This document shows positions 41,486-50,644 of a stretch of 64,000 nt of DNA, in pieces. The notes below the pieces were generated by a model that saw only the letters and a list, made by a program, of their open reading frames with translations, ran no database searches and had not been told where the DNA came from. Position 1 is the first letter of the stretch, and each line of letters starts with the position of its first letter. Position numbers and translations under genes: made by a program. Source of the DNA: Chelatococcus sp. GTDB taxonomy: Bacteria > Pseudomonadota > Alphaproteobacteria > Rhizobiales > Beijerinckiaceae. The stretch covers positions 1 through 64,000 of the forward strand of contig QFQY01000021.1 of NCBI GenBank assembly GCA_003248805.1, in the 5' to 3' direction.

Positions 41486-42343
41486 TCAGCTGCGCTCGGT
41501 ATGTGGGTCGAGCCAGTCGCGCAACCAGTCGCCGAGAAGGTTGACGCTGAGCACAGTCAGCATCAGCGCCAGACCCGGAAGGGTTATGATCCACCAGGCG
41601 CTGGCGATATAGGTGCGTCCATCCGCCAGCATGCGGCCCCAGCTCGGGGAGGGCGGCTGGATGCCGAGCCCTAGGAAGCTGAGCCCGGCCTCCAGCACGA
41701 TGGTTCGGGCCAGCTCCAGCGTGGCCACGACGAGGGCCGGCGTCAGCACGTTGGGCAGGATATGACGGCCGAGAATGCGCAGGTGTCCAGCTCCCATGGC
41801 GCGCACGGCCTGGACGAACTCCCTTTCGCGGACCGTCAGAACCTGACCACGGACGATCCTCGCGTAACGGACCCAACTCGTCAGAGCGAGCACGGCAATC
41901 AGGTTGTGGAGGCTGGGCCCCAGCGCCGCCACGACCAGAAGCGCCAGCAGCATCAGTGGAAAGGCGAGCTGGATGTCGACCAGCCGCATCAGCAGACGAT
42001 CGCTCCAACCGCCGAAATAGCCGGCGATCAGGCCGAGTAAGATCCCGACGATTCCGCCGAGAACGACGGCCGATCCCGCGATCGTCAGCGTGACGCGGCT
42101 GCCGGCGACGATCCGGCTGACAATGTCGCGGCCGAGCTGGTCGGTACCGAAAGGATGGCTGCCGAGCCCAGACCAAGAGATCGTCGGCGCGAGCATGCGG
42201 GCGCGCAGGTCGCCGCGGGTGGGATCGGGTAAGCCGAGCCAGGGGCCGGCGATCGCCAAGGCTAGCAGCAACACCAGCAAGGCCGCACCGAACAGGCCGA
42301 GCCAGTTGGAGCGCTGGCTGCGCAGGAAGGAGAGCAGCCTCAT
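41486..42343 (-). CDS. peptide/nickel-type ABC transporter permease (DppC-like)
   Basis: A 285-residue permease with an N-terminal OppC_N-type segment, then five further helices. The signatures are HPFGTDQLGRDIVSRI (62-77) and the cytoplasmic EAA loop reading FVQAVRAMGAGHLRILGRHI with LPN following. It pairs with the overlapping DppB-like gene (four-base ATGA overlap). It is the last gene of the SBP-hyuA-hyuB-permease-permease row. The ATPase genes that normally follow are missing, and remnant DNA begins about 100 bp after its stop. Confidence 0.9.
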   Translation of the reverse strand: MRLLSFLRSQRSNWLGLFGAALLVLLLALAIAGPWLGLPDPTRGDLRARMLAPTISWSGLGSHPFGTDQLGRDIVSRIVAGSRVTLTIAGSAVVLGGIVGILLGLIAGYFGGWSDRLLMRLVDIQLAFPLMLLALLVVAALGPSLHNLIAVLALTSWVRYARIVRGQVLTVREREFVQAVRAMGAGHLRILGRHILPNVLTPALVVATLELARTIVLEAGLSFLGLGIQPPSPSWGRMLADGRTYIASAWWIITLPGLALMLTVLSVNLLGDWLRDWLDPHTERS

Positions 42344-43260
42344 GACGCTTGCCGGATCCTAGGATCGATCAGGGTGTAGAGCAGGTCGACAAGAAGATTC
42401 ACGCCGACGAAGATCGTCGCGACGACCGCCACGCCCGCCTGAACGACCGGGAAATCCTTGGTCTCGATGGCCTGCACGATCAGGCGGCCGACGCCCGGCC
42501 AGGAAAACACGGTTTCAGTCACCGCCGCCCCACCCAGTAGTTCGCCGGCAAGGATGCCTGTCATGGTCACGACTGGGATCAGTGAATTGCGACCGACATG
42601 CCAGGTGAAGACGCGCCGGGGCGGCAGGCCCTTGGCGTAGGCGGTGCGCACATAATCGTCGCGCATCACGTCGAGCATCGAGGAGCGGAGCAGGCGCGCG
42701 ATGCTTGCCGTGGTGAAGCAGGCGAGCGTGACCGCCGGCAGGACGAGGTTCTGCCAGCTGCCGTAGCCGCCGGTCGGCAGCCAGCCGAGCTGCACCGCAA
42801 ACAGCAGGATCAGGATGATGCCGAGCCAGAAGGAGGGCGTGGCCTGCCCCAGCAAGGCCACGAGCAGAACCAGCGCTTCGATCACCGAACCACGGTAAAT
42901 CGCGGCCAGTGCGCCGGCCATGCCGCCGATGAGGATGCCGATCGCGAGTGCGCTGCCGGCCAGCAGCGCGGTTGCCGGCAGTCGCTCCAGCACCACAGTC
43001 AGTGCAGGGCGACCGAACTGGAAGGACTGGCCGAAATCACCCTTTGCGGCGTTGAGAAGGAAGCTCAGATATTGCTGCAGCAGCGGCAGGTCGAGGCCGA
43101 GCTGGGTCCTGAGTTCGCGCATCTGCTCTTCGGTCGCGCCGATCGGTAGCAGGAGTACGGCGGGGTCGCCCAGCAACCGCGACACCACGAAGACGACCGT
43201 CACGACGCCCCAGATCGCAATCAGGCCCTCGCCGAGCCGGGCGGTCAGGTGACGCGGCAT
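42340..43260 (-). CDS. peptide/nickel-type ABC transporter permease (DppB-like)
   Basis: A 306-residue permease with six helices. The N-terminal helix (LIAIWGVVTVVFVVSRLLGDP) and the DppB/OppB pattern are followed by GDFGQSFQFGRP and the EAA loop YVRTAYAKGLPPRRVFTWHV (cut here), ending LLYTLIDPRIR. It forms the membrane channel with the DppC-like partner. ATG 43260 was preferred over a TTG/ATG further upstream because the upstream frame runs into a 15-bp tandem repeat. Confidence 0.9.
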   Translation of the reverse strand: MPRHLTARLGEGLIAIWGVVTVVFVVSRLLGDPAVLLLPIGATEEQMRELRTQLGLDLPLLQQYLSFLLNAAKGDFGQSFQFGRPALTVVLERLPATALLAGSALAIGILIGGMAGALAAIYRGSVIEALVLLVALLGQATPSFWLGIILILLFAVQLGWLPTGGYGSWQNLVLPAVTLACFTTASIARLLRSSMLDVMRDDYVRTAYAKGLPPRRVFTWHVGRNSLIPVVTMTGILAGELLGGAAVTETVFSWPGVGRLIVQAIETKDFPVVQAGVAVVATIFVGVNLLVDLLYTLIDPRIRQAS

Positions 43261-43262
43261 CT

Positions 43263-43322
43263 GCAAGCCTTCATCGAGCAAGCCTTCATCGTGCAGGCCT
43301 TCACCATGCTTGCCTCCATCGC
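43263..43322 (-). repeat. four-copy 15-bp tandem repeat between hyuB and dppB
   Basis: Four diverging units of 15 bases (first two GCAAGCCTTCATCG plus one base) fill 43263-43322. On the minus strand the repeat encodes MKAC-like units, and a 24-codon frame (43319 to 43245) reading MEASMVKACTMKACSMKAC and onward overlaps the dppB start out of frame. It could be a slippage product near the ribosome-binding region, or a small coding leader. Confidence 0.55.
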
Positions 43323-43333
43323 GGCGGCGATCC

Positions 43334-44983
43334 TCAGAGCTTCAGCCCGTAGATCTCGACGGCGGCCTGCCGCGAAATCCGCTCCTCGCGCAGATCGCGC
43401 TCGACCAAAGCGCGGTCGCGCTTTTTGGGGTCGCCGAAACCGCCGCCACCGGCCGCCACCATACCCACCCATTCGCCGGGCTGGAGGATGCCGGCCCGCC
43501 GGTCGAGCGGCTTGGCACCCGGTGACAGCTCGACGCGGGCGGTCGAACCCGCTTCGCCGCCGGCAAGGCCGAAGGGTGGCACGATCGAGTTCGTCCCGCC
43601 GGCAGAGATGCGGGCGGTATGGTCGAGCATCTTCACCCTCCGGCGTAGCGTCATGCCGCCACGATACTCGCCTGCGCCGCCGGAATCCTGCACCAGCTCG
43701 TAGCATTCGACCATGACGGGATGTTCGGTTTCCAGCGCCTCGATCGGCAGGTTGGCGGTGTTGGTGGTGTTGACCTGCACGCCGTCGAGCCCATCCTTGT
43801 CCGCCCGCGCGCCCATGCCGCCGCCATGCATTTCGTTGTAGACGTAGAAGCGGCCGGTGCGTGGGTGCATCCCACTGGTCGTCAGCAGGGTGCCACCGGT
43901 CGAGGCCGCCGCGATGCGTGCGGGGACGACTTCGGCAAGCGCAGCGAAGATCATGTCGACGAGGCGCTGGCCGATGTCGGTGCGGCTGTAGACCGCCGCC
44001 GGTGCGACCGAGTTCAGCACGGAGCCAAGCGGTGCGGAGACGTGGATGGGTCGGTGGAAGCCGGCATTGGCGGGCAAATCGGGATCGACGACAGCTTTGA
44101 CCGCGAAATAGACCGTCGCCAGCAGAGCCGTGTAGACCATATTGATGGGCGCGCGGACCTGGGTGGGCGCATCTGGGAAGTCGATCGAGATCTCGTCGCC
44201 CTTCACCTCGATTACCACCTGAAGATCCATCACGTCATCGATCAGGTTGCTGTCGAAGTCGTGGCGGAAGCGGTAGGTCCCGTCGGGAATGGTCGCAATT
44301 CCGGCTCGCGTGCGGCGCTCGGTGTAGTCGAGCACCTGGGCACCCGCCGCGGTTACGGTGTCCCGGCCATACTTGTCGCAGAGCGCCTGGTAGCGCTGGA
44401 CGCCGAGCCGATTGGCCGCCATCTGCGCGCGGAAATCGTTGACGCGCTCGCGCGGGACCTGGCAGTTCAGCAGGACCAGCGCCATCAGATCTTCCTGCAA
44501 CACGCCTTCCCGGTACAGCCGGACCGGCGGAATGCGCAGGCCTTCCTGGAAGATGTGGGCGTGGCCGCGATCGACGAAGTCGGAGTGATGGGCGAGGTTC
44601 GTGACCCAGGCGACCAGTTCGCCGCCGTGGAAGATCGGTTCCATGAAGACGATGTCGTTGAGATGGGTGCCTCCGCCGGTATAGGCGTCGTTGCCGACGA
44701 AGACGTCACCGGGCTTCACTGTCGAGAGGTCGTGGCTTCTGAAGACGTGCTCGGCGATTCCGAGCAGCGAACCGAGATGCACGGGGATGTGCTCGGCCTG
44801 GGCGATAGTGCGCCCCTGCGCGTCGAAGAGGGCGGTCGAACAGTCCTGCCGCTCCTTGATGTTGGTCGAATAGGCGGCGCGGATGAGCGCCTTGCCCATT
44901 TCCTCGACGATGGTGGTGAGCGCGCTGCCGATGACCTCGACGGTGATCGGATCGAGCGTTCCGGTCCTGACCTTGTCCTGCAT
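43334..44983 (-). CDS. hyuB: hydantoinase/5-oxoprolinase B subunit
   Basis: A 549-residue HyuB-family subunit of an ATP-dependent cyclic-amide hydrolase. It begins DPITVEVIGSALTTIVEEMG, with AYSTNIKERQDCSTALFDAQG, HIPVHLGS and GDVFVGNDAYTGGGTHLND. The C-terminal GGGMGARADKDGLDGVQV, MHGGG and GGAGEYRGGMTLRR segments are typical. It works with HyuA encoded just upstream (3-bp gap). It could open hydantoins, 5-oxoproline or related N-methylhydantoin rings, or carboxylate a ketone in the related acetone/acetophenone carboxylases; the exact substrate is unknown. Confidence 0.92.
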   Translation of the reverse strand: MQDKVRTGTLDPITVEVIGSALTTIVEEMGKALIRAAYSTNIKERQDCSTALFDAQGRTIAQAEHIPVHLGSLLGIAEHVFRSHDLSTVKPGDVFVGNDAYTGGGTHLNDIVFMEPIFHGGELVAWVTNLAHHSDFVDRGHAHIFQEGLRIPPVRLYREGVLQEDLMALVLLNCQVPRERVNDFRAQMAANRLGVQRYQALCDKYGRDTVTAAGAQVLDYTERRTRAGIATIPDGTYRFRHDFDSNLIDDVMDLQVVIEVKGDEISIDFPDAPTQVRAPINMVYTALLATVYFAVKAVVDPDLPANAGFHRPIHVSAPLGSVLNSVAPAAVYSRTDIGQRLVDMIFAALAEVVPARIAAASTGGTLLTTSGMHPRTGRFYVYNEMHGGGMGARADKDGLDGVQVNTTNTANLPIEALETEHPVMVECYELVQDSGGAGEYRGGMTLRRRVKMLDHTARISAGGTNSIVPPFGLAGGEAGSTARVELSPGAKPLDRRAGILQPGEWVGMVAAGGGGFGDPKKRDRALVERDLREERISRQAAVEIYGLKL

Positions 44984-44986
44984 CGG

Positions 44987-47068
44987 TCAGCCCTCCAGGA
45001 TCAGGTTGAGATAGGCGTCGACCGTCGCGGTCTGTCCGGGAAGGACGAGCGTGGTCGAATCCATCTGGTCGACAATGGCGGGGCCCGCGACGGCATGGCC
45101 GGGGCCAAGCAGAGCGCGGTCGTAAATCGGGCAATGGACGAAGCCGCCCGCCTCCGGCAGCCAGACGTCCCGATGCGCCGTGATGGCAGTCTCGGCTGGG
45201 CTGGTCGCAGGGGGATAAGCCTTGAGATCGGCCTTGGGCACGAGCCCGACGGCCTCGATCCGCAGCGTCGTCACCTGCACCGGCTCCTCGGCTGCGATGT
45301 AGCCGTAGACCTGATAATGAATGCGCTCGAACGCTTCGCGCAGCCGGACAAGGGCGGCGGCATCGATCGCGCCGGCGGGGCAGGGGACGGTCAGCTCATA
45401 GCCCTGGCCGCCATAGCGCATATCGATCGAGCGAATCAGCGAGCGGCGCTCCCGCGGGATCGCCTCCTGCTCGAACCATTCGCGGGCCCGCTCTTCCAAA
45501 CCCGCGAAGCCTTGCTCGATCCTCGGGGCGCCGTCCTCGGTTAGCGGCAGAAGGCGGGTGAGTGAGAGATTGGTGCGCAGGTCGGTCAGCAGCAGCCCCA
45601 GCGCGCACATGATGCCGGGATATTTCGGGATGACGAGCCGCGGAATGTCGAGCTCGCGGGCGAGCCTGGAGGCATGGATCGGGCCTGCGCCGCCGAAGCC
45701 GAGCATGACGTAGTCGCGCGGATCATAGCCGCGCTCGACGGAGATGACGCGGATGGCCTTGGCCATGTTGGCGATGACGACGCTGATGATGCCTTGCGCC
45801 GTTTCCATCACGCCCAGTCCAAGCTTGTCTGCGAGCTTGCCGATCGCGGCCTTGGCAGCGGCCTGGTCGATCGTCATGCGGCCATTGAGCAGGTGGGTCG
45901 GGTTGAGGACCTGCAGCACGACATTGGCGTCGGTGACGGTCGGCTCCTCGTTGCCGCGCCCATAGCAGACCGGGCCGGGATCGGCGGCTGCCGAGCGCGG
46001 ACCGACCTTGAGCAGGCCGCCCGGATCGATATGAGCGATCGAACCGCCGCCGGCGCCGACCGTATGGATGTCGAGCATCGGAAGTTTGAGCGGGTAGCCG
46101 TGGACATTGGCGTCGTTGGCCATTTGTGGCCGGCCTTGATCGATCAGGGAGACGTCGGTCGAGGTCCCGCCCATGTCGAAGGTGATGACGTTGTCGAAAC
46201 CGGCGAGGCCGCCGACCGAGAGCGCTGCAATGACGCCGGCGGCCGGGCCCGAGAGCACGGTCCGGGCGGGGAAGTTCTGCGCCACTTCCGAGGAGATCAC
46301 GCCGCCATTGGACTGCGTCAGGTGCGGGTGCGCGTGGATGCCGATCTCGGCCAGCCGCGGTTGCAGCTTCGAGAGATAGGACTTCATGATCGGGCCGAGA
46401 TAGGCGTTCACGACCGTCGTCGAAAGCCGCTCATATTCGCGGAACTCCGGCGCGACCTCATGCGAGATCGAGACAAAAGCGCCCGGCATCTCCTCCGCGA
46501 GGATCTCCTTGACGCGCTTCTCATGCGCCGGCTCGACGAAGGAGAACAGGAAGCAGACCGCCACCGTGGCGATGCCCTCGGCCTTGAGCTTGCGGGCCGC
46601 GGCGCGCACCTCGTCCTCGTCGAGCGGCGTCAGGATGCTGCCGTCGAAGAGCACGCGCTCGCTGACTTCGAGCCGCTTGTCGCGCGTCACCAGGATGCGC
46701 GGCTTCTGCGTCTGGATGTCGTAGAGCGAGTCGCGCTTCTGCCGGCGCAGTTCGAGCACGTCGCGGAAGCCCTTCGTCGTGATCAGCCCGGTCTCGGCGC
46801 CGCGCCCGACGATCAGGGCGTTTGTCGCGACCGTCGTGCCATGGCCGAAATACACGACCTCGGCCCTCTGGCCGGTGGTCTTGGCCACTTCCGCCACGCC
46901 CTGCTCGACGCCTCTGGCGATGCCGAGCGAGGGATCCTGCGGCGTGCTCGATACCTTCCAGACATGAATCTCGCCATGGGTCTCGTCGAACATGCAGACA
47001 TCGGTGAAGGTACCGCCGGAATCGACGCCGACGCGCAGCTTCGGGGCGGTTTGGTTTTGAAGAGGCAT
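44987..47068 (-). CDS. hyuA: hydantoinase/5-oxoprolinase A subunit
   Basis: A 693-residue HyuA-family subunit with the actin-like ATPase fold. The N-terminal phosphate loop reads RVGVDSGGTFTDVCMFDE (12-29), followed by FGHGTTVATNALIVGRGAETGLITT (split here at NALIVGRGAE). The second phosphate loop is ITFDMGGTSTDVSLI, with GAGGGSIAHIDPGGLLKVGP after it and LGFGGAGPIHASRLA further on. ATP hydrolysis is coupled to ring opening or carboxylation. ATG 47068 was chosen because upstream in-frame residues lack similarity. It is co-directional with the binding protein gene upstream. Confidence 0.92.
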   Translation of the reverse strand: MPLQNQTAPKLRVGVDSGGTFTDVCMFDETHGEIHVWKVSSTPQDPSLGIARGVEQGVAEVAKTTGQRAEVVYFGHGTTVATNALIVGRGAETGLITTKGFRDVLELRRQKRDSLYDIQTQKPRILVTRDKRLEVSERVLFDGSILTPLDEDEVRAAARKLKAEGIATVAVCFLFSFVEPAHEKRVKEILAEEMPGAFVSISHEVAPEFREYERLSTTVVNAYLGPIMKSYLSKLQPRLAEIGIHAHPHLTQSNGGVISSEVAQNFPARTVLSGPAAGVIAALSVGGLAGFDNVITFDMGGTSTDVSLIDQGRPQMANDANVHGYPLKLPMLDIHTVGAGGGSIAHIDPGGLLKVGPRSAAADPGPVCYGRGNEEPTVTDANVVLQVLNPTHLLNGRMTIDQAAAKAAIGKLADKLGLGVMETAQGIISVVIANMAKAIRVISVERGYDPRDYVMLGFGGAGPIHASRLARELDIPRLVIPKYPGIMCALGLLLTDLRTNLSLTRLLPLTEDGAPRIEQGFAGLEERAREWFEQEAIPRERRSLIRSIDMRYGGQGYELTVPCPAGAIDAAALVRLREAFERIHYQVYGYIAAEEPVQVTTLRIEAVGLVPKADLKAYPPATSPAETAITAHRDVWLPEAGGFVHCPIYDRALLGPGHAVAGPAIVDQMDSTTLVLPGQTATVDAYLNLILEG

Positions 47069-47160
47069 GACGAGGTTGCGATCCGGTTGATCTGAGATCG
47101 GGCAAAGCGGTCCCATAGGGCGAGCGAGGCGACCCGCCGCCGGGGTCGTTTGCGAAGGCT

Positions 47161-48669
47161 TCAGCGTGCCCTGACGTCCATCGCGCGAACCCAGTCGTCG
47201 CCGCGCGCCTGCCAGGCGATGGTCTTGGACTGGCCGTAGGTGATGGGGGTGAAGAACAGGAAGATCGAGGGCGAATCCTCGCAGAGCTGCCTGGTCAGTG
47301 TCTTGTAGAGGGCCATCCGCTTGGCTGGATCGTTGGTCGAGCGCGCCGCCTTGGCGCCATCCGTGAACGCCGCGTTGCCCCAGTAGGATTGCGGGTTTTC
47401 GGTTTCCCAGAAGTTCAGCAGACCGCCGGCGTCGAGCGTCGGCCAGCCGAGCCCGAAATATGCGGCGTCGCCGAGGTTCTTGCCGACGATGTATTTGTTC
47501 ATGAAGGCGCCGAATTCCATTTCGCGCAGCTTCACGGTCACACCGACATCGGCAAGCTGCGCGGCGACGACCTGGGCAATATCGGAGGCCTGGATGTACC
47601 GGCCGGTGGGGACCTCCAGTTCCATCGTCAGGCTATTGCCGACGCCTGCTTCGGTCAGGAGATTCTTGGCCTGGGCAGGATCGTAGGCGACCGGCTTGAG
47701 ATCGGGATTGAAGCCGAAATAGGCCGGCGACAGCGGCTGGCAGGCGCTGATTTCACCGAGGCCGTCCAGCAGTCCGTCATTGATGGCCTTCCGGTCGATT
47801 GCGAGGTTAAGCGCCCGCCAGACCTTGGGGGAGTCCTTAAACGGTGCGCGCAGCCCGTTGAGCTTGATGAACATGCCGCGAGTGCCCGGAACGGACGACG
47901 CATCCACCTTGCCGCCGGCCTTGAGGCGGGCGATCTCCGATGTCGGAAATCCGGTGACCAGATCGACGTCGCCAGCGACGAGGGCGGCGATGCGCGATGA
48001 ATCCTCGGGGATGATGCGGAAGGTGACGTTGTCGAAGGCAGGCTTGTCGCCCCAAAAGTCCTTTCGGGCCTTGAGCACGATGCGGTCGCCGCTGGCGAAG
48101 CGCACGAGTTCATAAGGCCCGCTGCCGAGCGCGGTGACGGCGGGGTTGTTGTCCGCCGTCCATTTCGGCGGCATCAGCAGGAACATCGACATCTGCTCGG
48201 GCAGATCGGGATAGGCGCCCTTCGTCACGAATTCGACGACGGTGGCGGAGATCACCTTCACTTCTGCGATCGAGGCGAACCAGGGCTTGTTGCGGGCGGC
48301 GGTCTTGGGGTCGAGCACGCGCTCCACATTCCATTTCACCGCCTCGGCATCGAGCTTCTCGCCGTTGGAGAAGGTCACGCCCTCACGCAAGGTGAAGCGC
48401 CAGGCGGTGTCGCCGACGGCCTCCCACTTCGTCGCCAGCCCGGGCCGCAGCTTCATGTCGGGCCCGCGATCGACGAGCGGCGTGTAGATATGGGCGGCGA
48501 CGCTGAGGTCGGTGCCCACCGTCGTCGATTTGAACGGATCGAGCGTGTTCACATTGCTCGACAGCGCGATCGTCAGGTCCCGCGCGGCAGCCGGGCCCGC
48601 GAGGACGGCGGTGCAAAGGCCCAGAACCAGAAGGCTTGAACGGAGCGGGAAAAGCGCAGTGCTGGACAT
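47161..48669 (-). CDS. ABC transporter substrate-binding protein, peptide family (SBP_bac_5)
   Basis: A 502-residue periplasmic protein with a signal peptide (residues 1-28, ending AGPAAA). The family 5 pattern follows in order: NVNTLDPFKSTT, YTPLVDRGPDMKLRPGLATKWE, WRFTLREGVTFSNGEKLDAEAVKWNVER (given in parts as FTLREGVTFSNGE), and YELVRFASGDRIVLKARKDFW. It delivers a peptide-like or cyclic-amide substrate to the DppBC-like permeases. ATG 48669 has AAGGGA eight bases upstream. It is the first gene of the minus-strand operon and is divergent from a GntR regulator. Confidence 0.92.
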   Translation of the reverse strand: MSSTALFPLRSSLLVLGLCTAVLAGPAAARDLTIALSSNVNTLDPFKSTTVGTDLSVAAHIYTPLVDRGPDMKLRPGLATKWEAVGDTAWRFTLREGVTFSNGEKLDAEAVKWNVERVLDPKTAARNKPWFASIAEVKVISATVVEFVTKGAYPDLPEQMSMFLLMPPKWTADNNPAVTALGSGPYELVRFASGDRIVLKARKDFWGDKPAFDNVTFRIIPEDSSRIAALVAGDVDLVTGFPTSEIARLKAGGKVDASSVPGTRGMFIKLNGLRAPFKDSPKVWRALNLAIDRKAINDGLLDGLGEISACQPLSPAYFGFNPDLKPVAYDPAQAKNLLTEAGVGNSLTMELEVPTGRYIQASDIAQVVAAQLADVGVTVKLREMEFGAFMNKYIVGKNLGDAAYFGLGWPTLDAGGLLNFWETENPQSYWGNAAFTDGAKAARSTNDPAKRMALYKTLTRQLCEDSPSIFLFFTPITYGQSKTIAWQARGDDWVRAMDVRAR

Positions 48670-48691
48670 TGACGATCCCTTCGTGTTCGAT

Positions 48692-48703
48692 ATTGGCGCC
48701 AAT
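48692..48703. promoter_or_regulatory. ATTGGCGCCAAT palindrome
   Basis: A perfect 12-base palindrome 23 bases upstream of the binding-protein start, in the divergent gap shared with the GntR gene. It is a candidate operator for that regulator, and its position in the 5' leader fits repression. Confidence 0.45.
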
Positions 48704-48864
48704 CGTGAGTTCGCGATTGGCATCTGTCAATCACCGTTGTGTTTGCAGGACGGCTCAATCTTTCGGCAGGCTCTCCGATGACCGCGCCGGTTGCCATGGC
48801 AGGGTCATCCGAAGCAAAACGGTCACGTTAGCAGGCGCTCTGAATCGTCGGGAATGCAGGACAA

Positions 48865-49551
48865 ATGACTCTGGTCACGCAGCAGAACGGTGCAACGAGT
48901 GCCTCGGTCCAGAACATGCGCACCGCTGGCGGCAGCGCCGTGCGGGCCCGCGAACTTGCAAAGCTCATCGAAAAGGACATCAGCACCGGCCGGCTCAGCG
49001 CCGGCTCCTGGCTGAAGCAGGTCGATCTGGAGGCACAATATGCGGCCTCGCGCCTCGATATCCGCCAGGCCCTCGATCGGCTGGAGGAGAAGGGCTTCGT
49101 CAAGCTGGAAGCCAATCGCGGCTACCGGGTCGAAATGTTCGACACGCAGCGCTTCCGCAATGTCGTGACCATCCGCGCGATCCTGGAGGTCGCGGCGGCG
49201 GAAGAGGTCCTGATCCATATCGACGAGTCCGGCCTTGTCCGGCTTGAACGACACGCCGACCAATTCGCGCATGCCGTCTCGTCGGGGACCGTCGTGGATC
49301 AGGAAGAGGCCAACGGTGCTTTCCACACCGTCATGCTCGAATACTGTCCGAACCGCGATCTGGTCGCGATGATCTTCGATCTGCGCAGCCGCGTACCCGT
49401 GACACTCACGCGGGAAAAGAACACGGCCACCCTGCTCGCCCAGACCGTGCGGGACCACTACGACATCGTCGAACGCCTCCGCCATCGCGACAGGCCGGGC
49501 CTGACCGAGACCGTGCGTCGGCACGTGCTCGCCGGCCTCGAAATCGTCTGA
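48865..49551 (+). CDS. GntR-family regulator (FCD type)
   Basis: A 228-residue regulator. The winged helix-turn-helix at about 25-90 (RARELAKLIEKDISTGRLSA, LEAQYAASRLDIRQALDRLE and KLEANRGYRVEMF) is followed by an all-helical FCD ligand domain with the acidic and histidine residues expected for metal-carboxylate binding, for example EEANGAFHTVML and TVRDHYDIVERL. It probably represses the divergent SBP-hyuAB-dppBC operon in response to a substrate or product. The opine-dehydrogenase-like gene follows 20 bp downstream on the same strand. Confidence 0.88.
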   Translation: MTLVTQQNGATSASVQNMRTAGGSAVRARELAKLIEKDISTGRLSAGSWLKQVDLEAQYAASRLDIRQALDRLEEKGFVKLEANRGYRVEMFDTQRFRNVVTIRAILEVAAAEEVLIHIDESGLVRLERHADQFAHAVSSGTVVDQEEANGAFHTVMLEYCPNRDLVAMIFDLRSRVPVTLTREKNTATLLAQTVRDHYDIVERLRHRDRPGLTETVRRHVLAGLEIV

Positions 49552-49571
49552 ACTCCTTCAAAGGTTTTCCC

Positions 49572-50639
49572 ATGCGCGTCGCCATCATCGGCTCCGGCGG
49601 GATCGGGCGCGGTTATGCCGCCTACCTGACCACGCAGGGCCACCAGCCCGTCCTCTGGTCCCCGAGCGGCGCGGCGCAGGCCGATTTCGCCGGCGACGCC
49701 CAGCTTGCCGTGACCGGAAAGATCGAAACCTCGCTGCCGCTTGCGGTCGCGTCGGGCTGTGCCGAGGCCGTGGCGGGGGCAGACGCCGTCATCGTCGCGG
49801 TGCAGGCCAACGGGTTCCGGGCCGTGATGGAGGCGATGGCGCCCCATCTCGTCGCGGGGCAGAGCGTCATCATCAGTGCCCATTGCTCCTTTGCTGCTCT
49901 CCATCTGCACCGCCTGCTGCAGCATCGTGGCATCGACCTGCCGATCGCCTGCTGGGCGACGACGGCCCTGACCGCGCGCAAGAGCGGCCCGCGCAGCGTC
50001 CACATCTCCGGCATCCGCGCGAAGCTCGACGTCGCGACGCTGCCGGTACGCCATGCGCAGGCCGGGCTTGCCGCCTGCCGCGCGCTATTCGGCGACCGCT
50101 TCGAGGCCCGCGACGACGTGCTGGCGATCATGCTCAGCAACCTCAACCCACCGGCGCATGTCGCCAACATGCTCGGCAACCTGACGCGGGCCGAGCGCGG
50201 CGAGGACTGGCCGAATTACGGCTCGATCACGCAGGGCGTCGGCCGGATCGTCGATGCGATGGATGTCGAGCGGCTGGCGCTGGCCCAGGCCTTTGGCCTC
50301 TCGGTCCGCAGCGTGCAGGACCACTACGTTCACTCGTTCGGGGTGGCGCCCGGCCCGGTTGGCGAGATGGCGGCGGCCGTCTACAAAAACCGGCCGGAGC
50401 TGCTCGGCCCCAAGACGCTCGACACGCGCTTCATCACCGAGGATGTGCCCTTCGGCCTCGCCCCGCTGGAGGTGCTGGGCGAGATCTCAGGCGTGGCTCT
50501 GCCGCTGCACAAGGCTGGCATCGCCTTGTTCGACGCGATCTGCGCCCGTGATTTCCGGGCCGAGAATGACCTGCTCCCGGCACTCGGCCTCGGCGGCTTG
50601 TCCGCCGCAGAGCTTCACGGGGAACTGCGCGGCGACTGA
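49572..50639 (+). CDS. octopine/nopaline dehydrogenase family protein
   Basis: A 355-residue NAD(P)-dependent enzyme. The N-terminal Rossmann motif is RVAIIGSGGIGRGYAAYL (2-19). A C-terminal helical domain of the opine dehydrogenase type carries the segment LNPPAHVANMLGNL, with the conserved Asn and catalytic His, and later EDVPFGLAPLEVLGE. These enzymes make or cleave N-(carboxyalkyl) amino acids, so it could oxidise an imported opine-like compound to an amino acid and keto acid. This is inference from the family and the uptake genes around it. It overlaps nothing and follows GntR in an apparent operon. Confidence 0.82.
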   Translation: MRVAIIGSGGIGRGYAAYLTTQGHQPVLWSPSGAAQADFAGDAQLAVTGKIETSLPLAVASGCAEAVAGADAVIVAVQANGFRAVMEAMAPHLVAGQSVIISAHCSFAALHLHRLLQHRGIDLPIACWATTALTARKSGPRSVHISGIRAKLDVATLPVRHAQAGLAACRALFGDRFEARDDVLAIMLSNLNPPAHVANMLGNLTRAERGEDWPNYGSITQGVGRIVDAMDVERLALAQAFGLSVRSVQDHYVHSFGVAPGPVGEMAAAVYKNRPELLGPKTLDTRFITEDVPFGLAPLEVLGEISGVALPLHKAGIALFDAICARDFRAENDLLPALGLGGLSAAELHGELRGD

Positions 50640-50644
50640 ACGGC

